From: Hymenobacter gelipurpurascens
GTDB lineage: Bacteria > Bacteroidota > Bacteroidia > Cytophagales > Hymenobacteraceae
DNA: 64,000 nt
Assembly (NCBI RefSeq): GCF_900187375.1
Contig: NZ_FYEW01000001.1
Location: forward strand, 2,170,001 to 2,234,000
Direction of reading: 5' to 3'
How positions within the stretch are numbered: position 1 is the first letter of the stretch; each line of letters begins with the position of its first letter. The notes below the pieces were generated by a model. The model made no database searches. It saw only the letters and a list, made by a program, of their open reading frames with translations, and was not told the DNA's origin. The position numbers and the translations under genes were made by a program. Of the stretch, positions 18,362 through 27,056 are shown in pieces.

Positions 18362-18384
18362 CAACCTTACTGATCAACATTTTT

Positions 18385-18417
18385 GAAATCCGGCCTCCTC
18401 CTCAGGGGCCGGATTTC
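18385..18417 (+). terminator. Terminator hairpin after subtilase
   Basis: GAAATCCGGCC (18385-18395) pairs exactly with GGCCGGATTTC (18407-18417); the loop is 11 bases. Only a short T-rich tail follows. Confidence 0.7.
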
Positions 18418-18533
18418 TGGCTTTAAGCGCCTCCATAAACTCGCCTCTAAACACATAATTAACTTTTTTATTCAAAAAAAAATTGGAATTAACATATTCA
18501 TATTATCTTCGGATACACTAAACGTACTCGGCT

Positions 18534-20408
18534 ATGGCACAGTTATACAAGCACTTAAAAGCCATATTTTGCTTGGTGGCTCTCGTATTCGGCTCTTACT
18601 ATCAGGCTAGAGCTGATTATCCTCAAACTGATGGGAAAATATTCTACGTTGGGGGCACAGGAGGATCTGAATCTACTATCAGTGAATATGGCGCCATTGG
18701 CCAGAACTGGATTAGAAGCGGAGGCACCAATTGGCACATGACTTATGACGACACCTATTTATACATAGGTTTGGAGGGCGTTAGTAGTGCTACGCCAGTA
18801 TTCCTCTATTTTGATGTGATTCCCGGTGGTATAACCAGTGCAACCGAAAATGGTGCTATACATTTGCCATTTGCCGCCGATGTAGCCGTTAGGATTGGGA
18901 GTGACCCTATAAGCAGCTCTATTCAGTTTGCTTCACAATCTGCAGGTAGTCAGGCATGGCTGGCTGGCGTAGCTCCTGCCTCAGCGGACATGGCAGCCCT
19001 TGGGGAGATACGCGAAATAAAGATCTTGTTGTCCAGTCTACCAGGTGGTAAACCAACTTCCTTTAATTGGGTAGGCTATCTAGGTGCTCCTGCCAGCAAT
19101 CCAGCGCCATTTGAGAACCCCACTGGGATTCCAGACTACTCTTACTATTATAATGTAGCCCGAACAGGCAATACGGCACCGTTTCAGCGCCTGAGCTACA
19201 CCTTAACAGCTACTTCACCATCCATCCCAACAGGCAAGTTCTATGACTATACAGTCAATAAACCTGGTCCAGCCCTGAATTTGGGGGGCGGGCTCACTAT
19301 TGCGAACTCCTTTGTTATTCGAAATACAACGCTCAATACGGGCGCGAATACAATTACTCTAGAATCTGGCGCTATCATAGACGAGGAAGACAAAGTGAAC
19401 GCGGCTACTAACGGCTACGTTATTGGTAAAGTCACCGCTACTTCCACTCTGAACGCTGCTGGCACGTTTCCTTTTGGCAATATGGGCCTGACGCTGCAGG
19501 TGCGGTCAGGAACAACAGTCACAACGTACCCAGGAAATACACTTGTGACTCGCTTAACGGGCAGTCCGTTCGTTAGTGGCAACGGCAATAAAACTGTCAG
19601 CAGGTTCTTTTTCATCGATCCAAGTGTCTTCAATGCTAGCGTAGGAATAACTATGACACTACACTATGCCCAGTCAGAACTGAATGCACTCCCGTCAGGT
19701 AGCCTTTCCTTCTTTAAAGCCACTTTACCACCTTCTATAACTATCGAGGGGGCCGCATTCTCAGAATTGGGCCGTGATAGGGGCACTGGTGCAAATGCTG
19801 GCGACAACACCGTGATTTTGAGTGGCATTGAACTGGAGGGCATCTGGACGCTAGCAGCCAAGGGAAAACCGCTGCCAGTAGAACTGGTGCAGTTTACGGG
19901 GCAATCAGAGGCAGATGCGGTGCGCCTGCGCTGGGCTACCGCTACCGAAACCAACAACAAAGGCTTTGAAGTACAGCGACAAACAGGTAAGGGTGACTGG
20001 AAAGCCCTCGGGTTTGTAGCGGGAAAGGGCTCTTCCAACCTGGGCGCCTCCTATGAGTACCTGGACCGCTCAGTAGGAGCCGGCGCGGCTTATTATCGGC
20101 TCGTTCAGACTGATTACGACGGCAAGACGGCCTATTCATCTGTGGTAGCCATACAGGTTAGCTTCGCGAAGCAGGCAGCTCTTTCGCTCTACCCCGTACC
20201 TACCAGCAGCATGCTGCACATCAGCGGCTCAGCAAAAGAGAGCAACACCGTGGAGATTTACAACAGCAAGGGCCAGCGCGTGCAGCATGAGGAGGTAGCG
20301 GACCTGCAAACCGGCATTTCGGTGGGCAACCTACCCGCTGGCCGCTACATGATACGCGTGGCAAGCGAAGGAAAAGCTCCGCAGAGCAGCCATTTCATCA
20401 AAGATTAA
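18534..20408 (+). CDS. T9SS type A sorting domain-containing surface protein
   Basis: 624-aa exported protein. An N-terminal signal peptide (about residues 1-27) is followed by beta-rich, Ser/Thr/Gly-rich sequence. Residues about 450-540 contain the linker common in such cargo (LPVELVQFTGQSEADAVRLR, ETNNKGFEVQR). The last about 75 residues are a type A T9SS sorting domain (LYPVPTSSMLHIS, VEIYNSKGQRV, LPAGRYMIRV), which directs secretion and anchoring to the cell surface. The gene is richer in A+T than its neighbours, mainly in its first two thirds. Binding or enzymatic function is not recognisable. Confidence 0.92.
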   Translation: MAQLYKHLKAIFCLVALVFGSYYQARADYPQTDGKIFYVGGTGGSESTISEYGAIGQNWIRSGGTNWHMTYDDTYLYIGLEGVSSATPVFLYFDVIPGGITSATENGAIHLPFAADVAVRIGSDPISSSIQFASQSAGSQAWLAGVAPASADMAALGEIREIKILLSSLPGGKPTSFNWVGYLGAPASNPAPFENPTGIPDYSYYYNVARTGNTAPFQRLSYTLTATSPSIPTGKFYDYTVNKPGPALNLGGGLTIANSFVIRNTTLNTGANTITLESGAIIDEEDKVNAATNGYVIGKVTATSTLNAAGTFPFGNMGLTLQVRSGTTVTTYPGNTLVTRLTGSPFVSGNGNKTVSRFFFIDPSVFNASVGITMTLHYAQSELNALPSGSLSFFKATLPPSITIEGAAFSELGRDRGTGANAGDNTVILSGIELEGIWTLAAKGKPLPVELVQFTGQSEADAVRLRWATATETNNKGFEVQRQTGKGDWKALGFVAGKGSSNLGASYEYLDRSVGAGAAYYRLVQTDYDGKTAYSSVVAIQVSFAKQAALSLYPVPTSSMLHISGSAKESNTVEIYNSKGQRVQHEEVADLQTGISVGNLPAGRYMIRVASEGKAPQSSHFIKD

Positions 20409-20434
20409 GCGCCTCCCCTCTTTTGGCAACCCTG

Positions 20435-20475
20435 AAATCAGCGGCGGGTGGCCTAGGCCACTTGTCGCTGATTTT
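20435..20475 (+). terminator. Terminator hairpin with embedded GTGGCCTAGGCCAC palindrome
   Basis: Outer arms AAATCAGCG (20435-20443) and CGCTGATTT (20466-20474) enclose the perfect palindrome GTGGCCTAGGCCAC (20448-20461); TTTTGTTTT follows. It terminates the T9SS cargo gene and may act on the convergent antiporter gene. Confidence 0.72.
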
Positions 20476-20514
20476 GTTTTAACCTACGTCTGCGTAATTG
20501 CCTCTGCTGGTCTG

Positions 20515-21783
20515 CTAGGCCACTTCGGAGGACGTTGCGCTTTCGGCATCGAGGGGGCGATGCGTGCCGAAGAAGAGTTGGTAGAACCTCAGTATTCGGC
20601 GCTTTTCCAGCAGAAAGAACAAGGCTGTGCTGAGTACCGTGGTGGCCACAATCACGGCGAACGTGATGGTTTGGATGGTGCCGCCACCCGGCAGGCCGCG
20701 CTGGGCGGGCAGAGTAGCCAGTACAGCGGCGCCCAGTCCTTTGGGAATCATAATGCTCATCATGGCCATATCGAACTGGGGCGTGTCGCGGTCGGCGGCA
20801 GCCAGCACCACCGGAATGCGCACCACAAACAGCACCACCGCCATACCCACGCCCAGCGCAATCAGATAGCCATCATCGAGCACGATGGACAGGCCTACAT
20901 ACACGAAAAAGAACGTGCGCAGCAGAAACACAATTTCCGCAAAGAAGTCCTTCTCTACAGTCGTGAGCTCTGCGGGCCGGGCCGGCAGCACGCGCTGCAG
21001 CCAGCCACGGCGCAGCAAGGGCAGGTTGCCGACCGCAATACCGAAGAACAGCACCGCAATCGGCCCACTAAACTGGAGCAACTCTACCAAGCCATAGAGG
21101 ATAAAGGCGAAGGCCGGAGTAGAAAACCGGGTTTTGAGCAGCGTAGGCACCCGGTTCAGGAGTACCAGCCACAAGTAGCCGCTCCCAACACCGGCCAGCA
21201 CTGCCCCTACCAGAGCTACCAACAGCTGGCTCAGGAGCGTGGCCACATTGAAAGAAGCCCCCGCATAAAAACTGATCAGGGCAATAGGAATGGCCAGCGT
21301 GTACACGTCGCTGAAGGCCGATTCCATCACGAGGGTGGTGGCCGTTTGGGGCAGAATATTTACCTGCCGGGCCAGCGTTGTGACGACGGCCGAGGAAGTG
21401 CCGCCCAGGATGGAGCCCAGAATAACGGAGCTGAGAAAGTCCAGATCAGTCAGCCACTGAGCCAGGGCGGCTACTACCAGAGTAGTGACTACAAAGTTGA
21501 TGGTGGTCAGCGAGATAGTGCCCCGCAGAGCGGAGCGAAGCTGCTCAAACCGAACTTCCAGCCCGCTTTCAAATAAGATAAATACCAGCACGAGGTTGGT
21601 AAATACGCGCCCTGCACGCCCGAATGCCGCCGGATCGATGAGGTGAAATACCGGCCCCAGCAGCATACCCACCACCAATAGGCCTACCACATCGGGCACG
21701 CGGGTGCGCTGGAAAAGCTGCGCTAGGTAGTGGCCTAGGAAGATGATAAAGCCGATTAGCACAATCAGTAGCGGCGTAGACAT
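20515..21783 (-). CDS. Cation:proton antiporter (CPA2/KefB-like membrane domain)
   Basis: 422-aa membrane protein with about 12 hydrophobic segments and no NAD-binding (TrkA-N) domain. The start at 21783 was chosen because the first helix (LLIVLIGFIIFLGHYLAQLF) begins there. Features of the Na+/H+ exchanger fold include VPDVVGLLVVGMLLGP near the start, LVFILFESGLEVRFEQLR, and SVILGSILGGTSSAVVTTLA. It is expected to exchange Na+ or K+ for protons across the inner membrane. Its stop TAG sits in the complement of the word TAGGCC. Confidence 0.9.
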   Translation of the reverse strand: MSTPLLIVLIGFIIFLGHYLAQLFQRTRVPDVVGLLVVGMLLGPVFHLIDPAAFGRAGRVFTNLVLVFILFESGLEVRFEQLRSALRGTISLTTINFVVTTLVVAALAQWLTDLDFLSSVILGSILGGTSSAVVTTLARQVNILPQTATTLVMESAFSDVYTLAIPIALISFYAGASFNVATLLSQLLVALVGAVLAGVGSGYLWLVLLNRVPTLLKTRFSTPAFAFILYGLVELLQFSGPIAVLFFGIAVGNLPLLRRGWLQRVLPARPAELTTVEKDFFAEIVFLLRTFFFVYVGLSIVLDDGYLIALGVGMAVVLFVVRIPVVLAAADRDTPQFDMAMMSIMIPKGLGAAVLATLPAQRGLPGGGTIQTITFAVIVATTVLSTALFFLLEKRRILRFYQLFFGTHRPLDAESATSSEVA

Positions 21784-22085
21784 AAGCAGGGATTTATCGG
21801 GCACCGCCCGAGTAAAAAGCGAAGGCAACGAGGACGAATCTTCCGGCTAAAAACAAACATATTCCGCACTTCATCGGATTTACGCCGCTTTCCTCAAACT
21901 CAGCCTGGCGGCTTCTGTTGTGTTTGAGGTCATTCCGGCCAGCGGCTGACGCGGCTGCCGACGCTTAGCCTTGTGCTACGGACCCAGCCCCGTAACAGGC
22001 GTATTTCCTGGCGCCTCCATCAGGAGCCAAAGTGCGCCGTGCCTTCGGCAATCTTCCTCTGCCCATTGCCCGTATATTTTCTTCC
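21784..22085. other. 302-base divergent intergenic region
   Basis: Lies between the minus-strand antiporter and the plus-strand DUF547 gene. Open frames cross it (to 22032 in frame with DUF547) but lack signal-like or conserved features. The only candidate site is TATATTTT at 22073-22080, 5 bases before the DUF547 ATG. Confidence 0.5.
22073..22080 (+). promoter_or_regulatory. Possible -7 box directly upstream of the DUF547 start
   Basis: TATATTTT, one base off TAnnTTTG, ends 5 bases before the ATG at 22086. If used, the transcript would be almost leaderless. No TTG is seen at the proper upstream distance. Confidence 0.2.
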
Positions 22086-22898
22086 ATGACCAACGCACTA
22101 CGCAAACTTTTCCGGTTGTCCCTGCCCTACCTGAGCCTGGCCACTTGCATACTCTCCGCAGCCGGTGCCTACGGCACGGGGCAGCACCGCCCAGCGCCCT
22201 CGGTAACGCTGAGTGCGGCAGCCTTCGACCACAGCGCTTTTGACCGTCTGCTGAAAAAGCACGTCAATGAAAAGGGCCTCGTCAATTACAAAGGTTTCCG
22301 GGCCGATGCCAAGGCGTTCGATCAGTATTTGGCCCAGCTGAGCAGCACCCCACCCGCGGCCTCCTGGAGCAAGCCGGAGCAGATGGCCTATTGGATAAAC
22401 GCGTACAATGCCTACACCATTCGCCTGATTCTGAACCATTATCCGGTGAAGAGCATCAAGGATATCGGCTCCAGAATCAAGATTCCCTTCGTCACAACGC
22501 CCTGGGCGTCCGAGTTCTTCTCGATTGGCGGGAAGAAGATGAGCCTCGATGCTATCGAGCACGGAACTCTCCGCAAGAAATACGACGACCCGCGCATTCA
22601 TTTTGCCTTGGTTTGCGCTTCCATTTCGTGCCCACGCCTGCGCAACGAGGCCTACACGGCCGCTAAGCTCGACAGCCAGCTCGACGATCAGGGGCGGGAC
22701 TTCCTGAATAACCCCGCTAAAAACAACATCAGCAAAACCAGCGCCCAGCTTTCCCGGTATTTTGATTGGTACAAAGGCGACTGGAATGAGAGCGGCCAGT
22801 CGGTGGTGAAGTGGGTGAACCGGTACGCCAACACGAAGATGAGCCCCGATGCGAAAATCACGTTTCTGGATTACAACTGGAATCTGAACGAGCAGTAA
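22086..22898 (+). CDS. DUF547 domain-containing protein
   Basis: 270-aa protein with an N-terminal hydrophobic signal (residues about 8-30). DUF547 spans most of the rest: FDRLLKKHVNEKGLVNYKGF, QMAYWINAYNAYTIRLILNH, YPVKSIKDIG, LDAIEHGTLRKKYDDPRIHF and ALVCASISCPRLRNEAY. The conserved Trp-Asn-Asn and Cys-Ala-Ser-x-Ser-Cys-Pro elements of this family are readable. Function of the family is unknown; a papain-like fold has been suggested for it. Start at 22086 was preferred over the longer frame because the signal peptide begins there. Confidence 0.88.
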   Translation: MTNALRKLFRLSLPYLSLATCILSAAGAYGTGQHRPAPSVTLSAAAFDHSAFDRLLKKHVNEKGLVNYKGFRADAKAFDQYLAQLSSTPPAASWSKPEQMAYWINAYNAYTIRLILNHYPVKSIKDIGSRIKIPFVTTPWASEFFSIGGKKMSLDAIEHGTLRKKYDDPRIHFALVCASISCPRLRNEAYTAAKLDSQLDDQGRDFLNNPAKNNISKTSAQLSRYFDWYKGDWNESGQSVVKWVNRYANTKMSPDAKITFLDYNWNLNEQ

Positions 22899-23002
22899 CC
22901 GCAGGCCGGTGTGGCGACGCTTGTGTAGAGAAAATCAGCTTTTTTTCTGGCTGAAATAGTCCCTATGCTGCTGGCCGAGGCACTAGTTCTGCTTCTGGCT
23001 TC

Positions 23003-23010
23003 TACCTTTG
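23003..23010 (+). promoter_or_regulatory. Possible -7 box directly upstream of MOSC gene
   Basis: TACCTTTG matches TAnnTTTG exactly and ends 4 bases before the ATG at 23015. No TTG element is found 19-21 bases upstream. Confidence 0.28.
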
Positions 23011-23014
23011 AGGC

Positions 23015-23833
23015 ATGGCGCTAGTTCTCTCCGACCTCTACATCTATCCGGTTAAATCCCTGGGCGGTATCCGCCTTACCGAAGCCCACATTAGTACACG
23101 CGGCCTGCGCCACGACCGACGCTGGCTGATTGTGAATGAGCGCAATCAGTTTATGACGCAGCGGCAAACCGCCGCCATGGCCCACCTCAAGGTAGAGCCC
23201 GCCTTCAACGGCTTTTTACTCCGCCACAACCAGCGCCCCGATCTGCTGCCGCTGTTTGTGCCCTTTGAAGCCACGCCGGAAAAAACCCTGTTCGTGACCA
23301 TCTGGGATGATATGGTGTTTGCCTGGCGGGCCTGCCCCGATTGCGACGAGTGGCTTTCGGATGCGCTAGGCCAGCCGTGCAAGCTGGTGTATATGTCGGA
23401 TATGGTGCGGCGCGATGTGGAGCCTGAGTTGAACCCCGGCAACAAGCTGGTGAGCTTCGCCGATGGCTACCCCTATCTGCTGGTGGGCAAGAACTCGCTG
23501 GCTGAGCTGAATACGCGGCTGGTGGAGCCCGTAGGCATGGAGCGGTTTCGGCCCAATTTGGTGTTCAGCGGCGGCGAGGCCTTCGAGGAAGACACCTGGC
23601 ACGAGTTCCGGATTGGCGACGCAGCGTTTCGGGCGGTGCGGGCCTGCGGACGGTGCATATTCACAACCATTGATCAGAAAACGGCCCAGAAACATCCGCT
23701 GAAAGAGCCGCTGCGCACCCTGGCGAGCTACCGCACCCACGATGGCAGTATCATGTTCGGGCAGAATGTAACGGGGCCAGCCAGCGGCCTGCTGCGCCTC
23801 GGCGATACTGTTTCGGTAAGCAGCTACAAATAG
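23015..23833 (+). CDS. MOSC domain-containing protein
   Basis: 272-aa soluble protein with an N-terminal MOSC beta-barrel domain (LSDLYIYPVKSLGGI, GLRHDRRWLIVNERNQFMTQR) and a C-terminal MOSC domain (YPYLLVGKNSLAELNTRL, ERFRPNLVFSGGEAFEEDTW, VRACGRCIFTTIDQKT). The Cys in VRACGRC is at the position of the conserved MOSC cysteine. Related proteins (mARC, YcbX) bind molybdenum cofactor and reduce N-hydroxylated compounds. No ferredoxin domain is fused here, unlike YcbX. Single gene. Confidence 0.92.
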   Translation: MALVLSDLYIYPVKSLGGIRLTEAHISTRGLRHDRRWLIVNERNQFMTQRQTAAMAHLKVEPAFNGFLLRHNQRPDLLPLFVPFEATPEKTLFVTIWDDMVFAWRACPDCDEWLSDALGQPCKLVYMSDMVRRDVEPELNPGNKLVSFADGYPYLLVGKNSLAELNTRLVEPVGMERFRPNLVFSGGEAFEEDTWHEFRIGDAAFRAVRACGRCIFTTIDQKTAQKHPLKEPLRTLASYRTHDGSIMFGQNVTGPASGLLRLGDTVSVSSYK

Positions 23834-23967
23834 CCAGGCGGGTGGCCTAGGCCACTACCAACCCCGCCGCGAGCTGCCCGTACTGCAAACCCAGTGCGGG
23901 CAGACGTGTTTATATACGCGCTCCGCTTCGTGCTGCGCTAGGCCACTCCCCGACTCTCCTTTACCCT

Positions 23968-24639
23968 ATGCCGCTAGATTTCATTCTGTCCTTCCTGCGC
24001 GATTTGGCCGCCAACAACAGCAAAGCCTGGATGGACGAGCACCGCGCCGACTACCACCGTGCCCGCGCCGAGTACACGGCCTTCGTAGCCGACCTCATCA
24101 AAGGCGCCCAGCAGTTTGAGCCGAACCTGCTAGGGCTTACGCCGCAGGACGTGATGTTTCGGATCAATAAAAACGACCGGTTTCAGCAGAGCGACGAGCC
24201 CTACAAGCGCCACATGGGTGCGGGCATCAAGCGCGGCGGGCGGCACGCATCGTGGGCGGGCTTCTTTGTAGCCCTGCAGCCCGGCGGCGAAACCTACGTG
24301 GGAGCAGGCCGCTGGATGCCCGAGCCGGAGCAGCTGGCCCGCATCCGCCAGGAAATCCATTATAACCCCACTGAGTTTCATACCCTGCGCCAAAGCCCGG
24401 AACTGCTCCAGCACTTCCCGAGTGGCCTAGACATGACCCAGACCCTCAAAACCGCCCCCAAAGGCTACGACCGCACCGACCCCGACATCGAGTGGCTGCG
24501 CCTGAAGAGCTATTTCGTGTGGCAGGGCTTCTCCGATAAAGAAGTCCTACGCCCCGATTTCCCAAGCCGCGTGCTGGCCGCCTGGCAAGCCGCGCTGCCC
24601 TTCGTGCAATTCCTCAACGAGGCGATGCAGCCGGAGTAG
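23968..24639 (+). CDS. DUF2461 domain-containing protein
   Basis: 223-aa soluble protein covered by DUF2461: FLRDLAANNSKAWMDEHRAD near the start, then MFRINKNDRFQQSDEPYKRH, the small-residue stretch GAGIKRGGRHASWAGFFVAL, QPGGETYVGAGRWMPE, LKTAPKGYDRTDPDIEWLRL and KSYFVWQGFSDKEVL. The family is widespread and uncharacterised. It converges with the deoxynucleoside kinase gene across a nested inverted repeat. Confidence 0.92.
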   Translation: MPLDFILSFLRDLAANNSKAWMDEHRADYHRARAEYTAFVADLIKGAQQFEPNLLGLTPQDVMFRINKNDRFQQSDEPYKRHMGAGIKRGGRHASWAGFFVALQPGGETYVGAGRWMPEPEQLARIRQEIHYNPTEFHTLRQSPELLQHFPSGLDMTQTLKTAPKGYDRTDPDIEWLRLKSYFVWQGFSDKEVLRPDFPSRVLAAWQAALPFVQFLNEAMQPE

Positions 24640-24641
24640 AA

Positions 24642-24905
24642 GGTGAACTTGTGAACCTGTGAAGGGGTGAGGTTGCTGTGCGAGTGGCTTAGACTGTCAT
24701 GGCGAGGAGGCACGACGACGCCATCTTTTCTTTTTCTGGCGTGAACTGTTGATGCATGCAAAAGCCCTTACTACCGCGTGGTAGTAAGGGCTTTTCAGTT
24801 TCATCTCATGCTGTGCTTACGACAAGGAAAGATGGCGTCGTCGTGCCTCCTCGCCATGACAGTCTAGGCCACTCGCACAGCAACCTCACCCCTTCACAAG
24901 TTCAC
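24642..24905. repeat. Large inverted repeat (about 80-base arms) enclosing a terminator
   Basis: The left arm begins GGTGAACTTGTGAA at 24642 and runs to about 24730. The right arm runs from about 24828 to 24905. They are near-perfect complements except for an 8-9 base duplication near the left end (GTGAACCTGTGAA) and single changes. The core GTCATGGCGAGGAGGCACGA resembles the GTCAT-ended elements elsewhere. The inner spacer carries the hairpin at 24760-24795. It fills the gap between the convergent DUF2461 and kinase genes. Confidence 0.93.
24760..24795. terminator. Bidirectional terminator inside the large inverted repeat
   Basis: AAAAGCCCTTACTACC (24760-24775), loop GCGT, GGTAGTAAGGGCTTTT (24780-24795): a perfect 16-bp stem with A and T runs at its ends, suitable for both convergent genes. 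Confidence 0.88.
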
Positions 24906-24907
24906 CG

Positions 24908-25531
24908 CTAAAACAGACCGAACAGCGTGTTGTTGAGCTTGTCAATAATCACGCTCAGGTCCTCGGGGTTGTTCACGTAGTCGAGGTTGTTGACGTCCAC
25001 GATGAGCAGCTTGCCGTGATTGTAGTGGCTGATCCACTGCTCGTAGTGCTCGTTGAGGTTCTTGAGATACTCAATCTTGATGTTGTTCTCGTAGTCGCGG
25101 TTGCGGCGCTCAATCTGCTGCACCAGCTTGGGCAGATCGGCGCGCAGGTACAGCAGCAAGTCCGGCGGGTCTACCATGCTGATCATCGACTCGAACAGAT
25201 TCAGGTAGTTCTGGTAGTCACGCTCCGTCATGAGGCTCGACTGGTGCAGGTTGGCCGCGAAGATGTGGGCATCCTCGTAGATGGTGCGGTCCTGAATGAC
25301 GCCTTTGTGGGCGCTCTGCAGCTTCTTGATGTGCTGGGTCTGGCGGAAGCGGCTGTTGAGAAAATAGACCTGCAGATGAAACGCCCAGCGGGGCATATCA
25401 TCATAAAAATCCTTCAGATACGGATTGTGGTCGACATCTTCCAGGAAGACCTGCCAGTTGAAATGATGCGCCAGCTTATTAGCCAGCGTAGTTTTGCCAG
25501 CACCAATGTTGCCGACGATTGCAATGTGCAT
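24908..25531 (-). CDS. Deoxynucleoside kinase (dCK/dGK family)
   Basis: 207-aa kinase that phosphorylates deoxynucleosides for salvage of DNA precursors. P-loop GNIGAGKTT at residues 7-15, the substrate-binding FLEDVDHNPYLKDFYDD region, the conserved QDRTIYEDAHIF (DRS-type motif) and the Arg-rich lid QQIERRNRDYE are all present. Start at 25531 was chosen because MHIAIVGNIGAGKTT begins at the usual distance from the P-loop. Base specificity (dA, dG or dC) cannot be told. Confidence 0.93.
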   Translation of the reverse strand: MHIAIVGNIGAGKTTLANKLAHHFNWQVFLEDVDHNPYLKDFYDDMPRWAFHLQVYFLNSRFRQTQHIKKLQSAHKGVIQDRTIYEDAHIFAANLHQSSLMTERDYQNYLNLFESMISMVDPPDLLLYLRADLPKLVQQIERRNRDYENNIKIEYLKNLNEHYEQWISHYNHGKLLIVDVNNLDYVNNPEDLSVIIDKLNNTLFGLF

Positions 25532-25689
25532 GAGAGGAGCGCGGAAATTTTCGAGAGATACGGCAGAGCCAGAAACTGCAAAAGTAAGGGAACCGCGCTT
25601 ACAAACGACCAAGATTCTAGCAGCAGAATGACTATATTAGGTAGTTCCTGCTCAGCACTTTCTGCTCTCTCCACAACCAGCCTCCCCCT

Positions 25690-26163
25690 ATGAGTTCTGT
25701 TCACTTCCAAAGCCTGGGTACCTTGTTCGATGAACACGGCTCGCACCTGGTAGATATTGAGTACGCATCGGCCCAAGGTGTACTGCGGGTGCAGTGGTTC
25801 GGCAACATCACGGGCCGCGAGGTGATTTATGTGGCGGAGGAGTTCGTTAAGCTACAAAAGCAGCTGCATGCGCCCTTTCTACTCAATGATAAAAGCCAAG
25901 CCACCGGCGACTGGGTAGAGGCCATGGAGTGGCTGGAGTATGAGTGGTTGCCGCAGGCCATAACGGGGGGCTTGCAGGCAGTGGCCTACGTCTTCTCGCC
26001 GGAGTTGGGCAACCAGTTTGCCAGTGTCGAGTTTGCCGAACGCGTCAGCCAACACATTCCCATCAAGTTATTTTACGATGTGCCGTCGGCCTGGCAATGG
26101 CTGCGGGGGCAGGCCCGTACCAAGCGCCCCGCCAGCAACCCTCTCCCGCCCCGACAGGCCTAG
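25690..26163 (+). CDS. Unknown soluble protein, STAS/SpoIIAA-like (tentative)
   Basis: 157-aa protein without signal or membrane segments. The pattern of a strand (GVLRVQWFGNITGREVIYV), a helix (AEEFVKLQKQ), a strand (APFLLNDKSQATGDWVEAM) and another helix and strand (GLQAVAYVFSPE) resembles STAS/SEC14-like small alpha/beta proteins of Bacteroidota. No catalytic motif is seen. The stop TAG lies inside GGCCTAGGCC. Divergent from the kinase gene. Confidence 0.5.
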   Translation: MSSVHFQSLGTLFDEHGSHLVDIEYASAQGVLRVQWFGNITGREVIYVAEEFVKLQKQLHAPFLLNDKSQATGDWVEAMEWLEYEWLPQAITGGLQAVAYVFSPELGNQFASVEFAERVSQHIPIKLFYDVPSAWQWLRGQARTKRPASNPLPPRQA

Positions 26164-26183
26164 GCCACCTTTTCTGCACACAA

Positions 26184-26231
26184 AACTCCCCGATCTTTTC
26201 CCTCGTTCCGGAGGCAAAAGATCGGGGAGTT
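26184..26231. terminator. Bidirectional terminator hairpin
   Basis: AACTCCCCGATCTTTT (26184-26199) and its exact complement (26216-26231) with a 16-base spacer, between two convergent genes. Confidence 0.85.
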
Positions 26232-26254
26232 GGTTTGGCGGCAGCCGGTATTGT

Positions 26255-26911
26255 TTACTGCTCGTTGATGGCGTCTTTTACGTTGCGAGCCTTTTCCAGC
26301 GTACGGAACTCGCCCTGCAGGCTCCGGATGCGCAGGCGCTCTTCCAGCGGCAGCTGCGTACGCACTTGCTCGTAGCGGGCGTTCAAGTTGGTGAGCACGG
26401 CGCCGGCGGCGCTCCAGTCGGTGGCGGTCCAGTTCTTTTTCTGGTCGCGCATAGATTCTACCAAGCGCGCATACAGGTCGGGCAGCTCGGTAGGCCTAGC
26501 GCGGCTTATCACCACGTCTTCGCCCAAAAAGCGCTTCTGCGACTGGGCGGCCGTGGCTGGGCGGCGCGCTGCCTTATCAAGGCTGTCCTGCTTAATAGAC
26601 CAGTTTTCGTAGCGCGTTTTCTGGGTGTCGTATTCTTTCTTGCCTTCTACCGTCAGGCTATCTACGGCCTTATCAATTCGCTTACTCTGGCGCTCAAACT
26701 CAGCGTTGAGGCGAGGTTTTTCGCGCTGGATATCGGCGGCCACGCGGTCTACCTTGTCGTTTACCCAGTCGCTGAAGATGTCCAGGTCGCGCTCTATGGC
26801 AGAGGCAGTGCTCGACTGGGTGCGCGGCTTGGTAGTCGTAGTCGTTTTCTGGGCTACGGCGGCAGACAGGGTGAGCAAACTAGTGGCTAAAACGAGCGGG
26901 ATCTTTTTCAT
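26255..26911 (-). CDS. Secreted helical protein of unknown function
   Basis: 218-aa protein. The signal peptide (MKKIPLVLATSLLTLSAAVA|Q) sets the start at 26911; the frame is open 177 bases further but without coding features. A Thr-rich linker (KTTTTTKPRTQSS) is followed by charged, predicted helical sequence (SDWVNDKVDRVAADIQREKP, LNAEFERQSKRIDKAVDSL) with possible coiled coils. No known domain was recognised. Periplasmic location is inferred from the signal. Confidence 0.72.
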   Translation of the reverse strand: MKKIPLVLATSLLTLSAAVAQKTTTTTKPRTQSSTASAIERDLDIFSDWVNDKVDRVAADIQREKPRLNAEFERQSKRIDKAVDSLTVEGKKEYDTQKTRYENWSIKQDSLDKAARRPATAAQSQKRFLGEDVVISRARPTELPDLYARLVESMRDQKKNWTATDWSAAGAVLTNLNARYEQVRTQLPLEERLRIRSLQGEFRTLEKARNVKDAINEQ

Positions 26912-27056
26912 GGGAATGGGAATGCGTGAGCGGACGGGAAATAACGGATGCGGTAGGCCACCCCGTATGCCGTAGCTGGCAACTTCTGTCCCAAAAACGA
27001 GCCAAAACCGGATTTGGGTTCGGTTTTGCGCGAAATAATGCCGTTTTTTGCTGGCT

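Noticed and set aside
20560..21576. 338-aa plus-strand frame opposite the cation:proton antiporter
   Set aside because: Composition is Gln/His/Arg-rich as expected from an antisense reading of a GC-rich hydrophobic gene; the minus strand has clear membrane-transporter features.
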